This document shows positions 34,531-35,906 of a stretch of DNA of 35,906 nt, piece by piece. Position 1 is the first letter of the stretch; each line of letters opens with the position of its first letter. The position numbers and the translations under genes were made by a program. Origin of the DNA: an uncultured bacterium. Lineage in GTDB: Bacteria > Verrucomicrobiota > Kiritimatiellia > PWTM01. The stretch spans positions 1 through 35,906 of the forward strand of contig CALLML010000114.1 in assembly GCA_938005705.1 (NCBI GenBank). Direction: 5' to 3'. The notes below the pieces were generated by a model. It searched no databases. It was not told where the DNA came from and saw only the letters and a program-made list of their open reading frames with translations.

Positions 34531-35055
34531 TTATGGCTCTTTTTTCGATGCCTCGTCCGGACGGAAGGAAAGTGCCACGGAATTGATACAGTAGCGTAAT
34601 CCTGTGGGCCTGGGGCCATCCGGAAAAACGTGGCCCAGATGCGCGTCGCAACGCCGACACCGCACCTCAATCCGGCGCATGCCGTGACTGGTGTCCTCCC
34701 GCTGTTCCAAGGCGTCCTCTGACACCGGACGAAAAAAACTCGGCCAGCCGGTACCTGACTCGAATTTGTCGTCCGAACGGAATAGAGCCGCGCCGCACCC
34801 GGCGCAATGATAGGTTCCCTGCCCCTTGTGCGCGTAATAGCGACCCGTAAAGGCGCACTCGGTGCCGCCCTGCCGCATGACACGGTACTGTTCGGGAGTC
34901 AAAATGCGCCGCCATTCTTCGTCGCTTTTGACGATCTTGTCCATAGGCCGTGCCTCCTCCGCCCGAGCGCATATAAAAAGGACCGGCGCGGCACCGAACA
35001 GCACCGCACACAGCGCGAAGTGCCGCAAAATGACACCGATCTGAAGGCTCGTCAT
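34531..35055 (-). CDS. msrB: Peptide-methionine (R)-S-oxide reductase, exported
   Basis: 174 aa. A hydrophobic N-terminus ([17 protein letters not shown]) ends in ARAEE, a plausible signal-peptidase site, so it is probably periplasmic. The MsrB domain has two zinc Cys pairs (CAGCG and CRRC), [18 protein letters not shown] and [11 protein letters not shown] with the catalytic Cys. It reduces the R-form of methionine sulfoxide in oxidised proteins. The ATG at 35055 overlaps the ferritin stop as ATGA (35052-35055), which settles the start against an open frame reaching 35193. An internal ATG ([11 protein letters not shown]) would give a cytoplasmic form. The operon with ferritin points to oxidative and iron stress. 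Confidence 0.92.
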   Translation of the reverse strand: MTSLQIGVILRHFALCAVLFGAAPVLFICARAEEARPMDKIVKSDEEWRRILTPEQYRVMRQGGTECAFTGRYYAHKGQGTYHCAGCGAALFRSDDKFESGTGWPSFFRPVSEDALEQREDTSHGMRRIEVRCRRCDAHLGHVFPDGPRPTGLRYCINSVALSFRPDEASKKEP

Positions 35056-35555
35056 TCCGCCGCCGACGACTGGCGCTGGGCCAGTTCCCGGTCCACGAGA
35101 AAGAGACCCCGCGGATCGTCCCCAACGAGCTTCAGCTTTTGGACGATATCCATTGCGTTCGCCTCCTCCTCGACCTGCTCGGTCACGAACCATTGCAGCA
35201 TGATCTGAGTGGCGTGATCTTTTTCGGCCACGGCCTGATCCACCAGCTTGTGGATGGATTCCGTGATGAATTGCTCGTGTTTCAACGTGGCCTCGAAAAC
35301 GGCGGTAGGCGATGCAAAGGTCGCCGTGGGCGCGTCAATCGCCTGCAGCCGGATGGTCGCGCCTTGATCCTCCAGATATTTGAAGAACTTTAGTGCATGG
35401 CCGAGCTCTTCCTGCGCCTGGATTGAAAACCAGTTCGCAAATCCCTTCAAATTCTTCGCCTGGCTCCAGGCGGCCATGGAAAGATACAAATACGACGAGT
35501 AAAATTCCTTATTCACTTGCCCGTTCAGCGCATCCGCCATCTTCTTGCTGATCAT
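35052..35555 (-). CDS. ftnA: Bacterial non-haem ferritin
   Basis: 167 aa, a four-helix bundle of the FtnA type. Ferroxidase ligands line up with E. coli FtnA numbering: Glu17, Tyr24, Glu50, His53, Glu94, Gln127 and Glu130. It oxidises Fe(II) and stores iron as a mineral inside a 24-subunit shell in the cytoplasm. AAAGGAG lies 9 nt before the ATG. A candidate promoter is at 35620-35592. It is the first gene of a two-gene operon with msrB, overlapping by 4 nt. No Fur box was identified with confidence. Confidence 0.96.
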   Translation of the reverse strand: MISKKMADALNGQVNKEFYSSYLYLSMAAWSQAKNLKGFANWFSIQAQEELGHALKFFKYLEDQGATIRLQAIDAPTATFASPTAVFEATLKHEQFITESIHKLVDQAVAEKDHATQIMLQWFVTEQVEEEANAMDIVQKLKLVGDDPRGLFLVDRELAQRQSSAAE

Positions 35556-35591
35556 GTGAGTTTTCTCCTTTGCGTGTAATTGCCGATCTAG

Positions 35592-35620
35592 ACTCTAGCA
35601 CAATTTCCTGTCTTTTCCAA
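35592..35620 (-). promoter_or_regulatory. Candidate sigma-70 promoter for ferritin-msrB
   Basis: On the - strand TTGGAA (35620-35615), a 17-nt spacer and TAGAGT (35597-35592) lie 37 nt before the ferritin ATG. Both hexamers match four of six consensus bases. Nearby at 35638-35652 AGCGCC-AAT-GGCGCT forms a small stem-loop upstream of the promoter. Confidence 0.4.
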
Positions 35621-35741
35621 TAAGTCCTCAATTGAAGAGCGCCAATGGCGCTTTAAAAAGAAGCCTAAAGGACGAGTGTCCGCATTTTTCAACTCTAACC
35701 CGGAATATTCACGAAGGGGCATGAAATAGTTGGAAAATAGT

Positions 35742-35809
35742 ATTGGAAAACCTCTGTAACATGCGATCGTTTAGTCCGTTACACAAAACGGCATGCGAGG
35801 TTTTCCAAT
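35742..35809 (+). promoter_or_regulatory. Hairpin covering the transposase ribosome-binding site and start (right copy)
   Basis: ATTGGAAAACCTC (35742-35754) and GAGGTTTTCCAAT (35797-35809) are perfect 13-bp complements. The 3' arm contains GAGG, the likely ribosome-binding site, and the first two bases of the ATG at 35808. Another TTGGAAAA at 35730-35737 could replace the 5' arm. If a transcript enters from the neighbouring DNA, the hairpin would block transposase translation, while a transcript starting inside the loop would lack the 5' arm. The mechanism is inferred from the layout. Confidence 0.5.
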
Positions 35810-35906
35810 GACGGATACTCCTACAGACTGTCTGCTTTTTCCAGACCTTTTTCACAAGCCCCTTCACGTCCGCTTTTCAGACCAGCGTCTCTCCAGCAAT
35901 GGCGGA
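35808..35906 (+). CDS. IS1380-like transposase, N-terminal 33 residues (partial)
   Basis: An open frame from ATG 35808 reaches the window end without a stop: MTDTPTDCLLFPDLFH, then KPLHVRFSDQRLSSNGG. The pattern of a short acidic/aromatic start followed by V-x-F-x-(5)-SS-x-GG matches the N-terminus of IS1380-family DDE transposases, where GG is normally followed by ALLL. GAGG lies 7 nt upstream. The left-end copy has the same first codons with Thr4 changed to Ala. Family assignment from 33 residues is moderately sure; the active-site region is outside. Confidence 0.6.
   Translation, partial: MTDTPTDCLLFPDLFHKPLHVRFSDQRLSSNGG

Larger units (their letters stand above)
35695..35906 (+). mobile_element. 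5' end of an IS1380-like insertion sequence (right copy, cut by the window edge)
   Basis: The segment 35695-35836 repeats 1-142 in inverted orientation with two mismatches, with a sharp boundary at 35695. It contains a tip (TAACCCGGAATATTCACGAA), about 113 nt untranslated, a long inverted repeat and the first 33 codons of a transposase running off the window. IS1380 is inferred from the transposase N-terminus. The other terminus and the target duplication are not visible. Confidence 0.72.

Noticed and set aside
35056-35193. Longer MsrB start
   Set aside because: Lies antiphase inside the ferritin gene; the ATGA overlap and signal peptide support 35055.
1-35906. CRISPR arrays, tRNA or rRNA genes
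   Set aside because: No regularly spaced repeats, no TPsiC/anticodon arm combination and no rRNA-like stretch were seen.

Overview
The window reads as a GC-rich bacterial chromosome segment, very probably from an anaerobic or facultative member of the PVC group (Kiritimatiellota/Verrucomicrobiota/Planctomycetota-like). The reasons are two type I sulfatases, several secreted-type esterases, a pair of Gfo/Idh/MocA oxidoreductases, a PEP-CTERM surface protein, a GTP-dependent PEP carboxykinase and a group 3d-type NAD-coupled [NiFe] hydrogenase. This is inferred from gene content only; there is no rRNA or other marker gene.

Both ends carry the same sequence in opposite orientation: 1-142 and 35695-35836 match at 140 of 142 positions. 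At the right edge it runs into the first 33 codons of an IS1380-like transposase, and at the left edge into the first codons of a second copy. The 35.5 kb between them is therefore bracketed by two outward-facing insertion sequences, which probably also explains why the sequence stops at both ends. In each copy a 13-bp inverted repeat would fold the transposase ribosome-binding site and start codon into a hairpin.

Layout: (1) 411-5021, a + strand envelope operon with an NAD-dependent epimerase (containing a C10 tract), a GT-C glycosyltransferase with a large soluble tail and an SGNH-hydrolase lipoprotein. (2) 5022-6628, a decayed stretch with remnants of a gene carrying an HExxH motif. (3) 16513-6629, a long - strand series: alpha/beta hydrolase, SGNH hydrolase, xylose isomerase, PEP carboxykinase, N-acetylmuramoyl-alanine amidase, MscS channel and GtrA. 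The first members suit deacylation of plant- or alga-derived glycans and xylose entry into central metabolism. (4) 16991-17863, a PEP-CTERM protein. (5) 22841-17902, - strand: esterase and sulfatase overlapping by 14 nt, then two sugar-type oxidoreductases, a small polysaccharide-catabolism locus. (6) 30481-23804, the hydrogenase operon hoxF-U-Y-H-W, whose last gene overlaps gcvPB (glycine decarboxylase subunit 2). (7) 31472-34451, + strand: asparaginyl-tRNA synthetase with a charged coiled-coil insertion, then a second sulfatase. (8) 35555-34531, - strand: ferritin and an exported MsrB, overlapping by 4 nt (ATGA).

The points most worth following up are the IS hairpin over the transposase start, a possible attenuator in the pckG leader (with a corrected pckG start), the hox-gcvPB transcriptional link, a + strand terminator-like palindrome in the 990-bp hox/asnS spacer, the AsnRS insertion and the C10 tract. 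I did not find a clearly new multi-gene system, a CRISPR array or any tRNA/rRNA gene.
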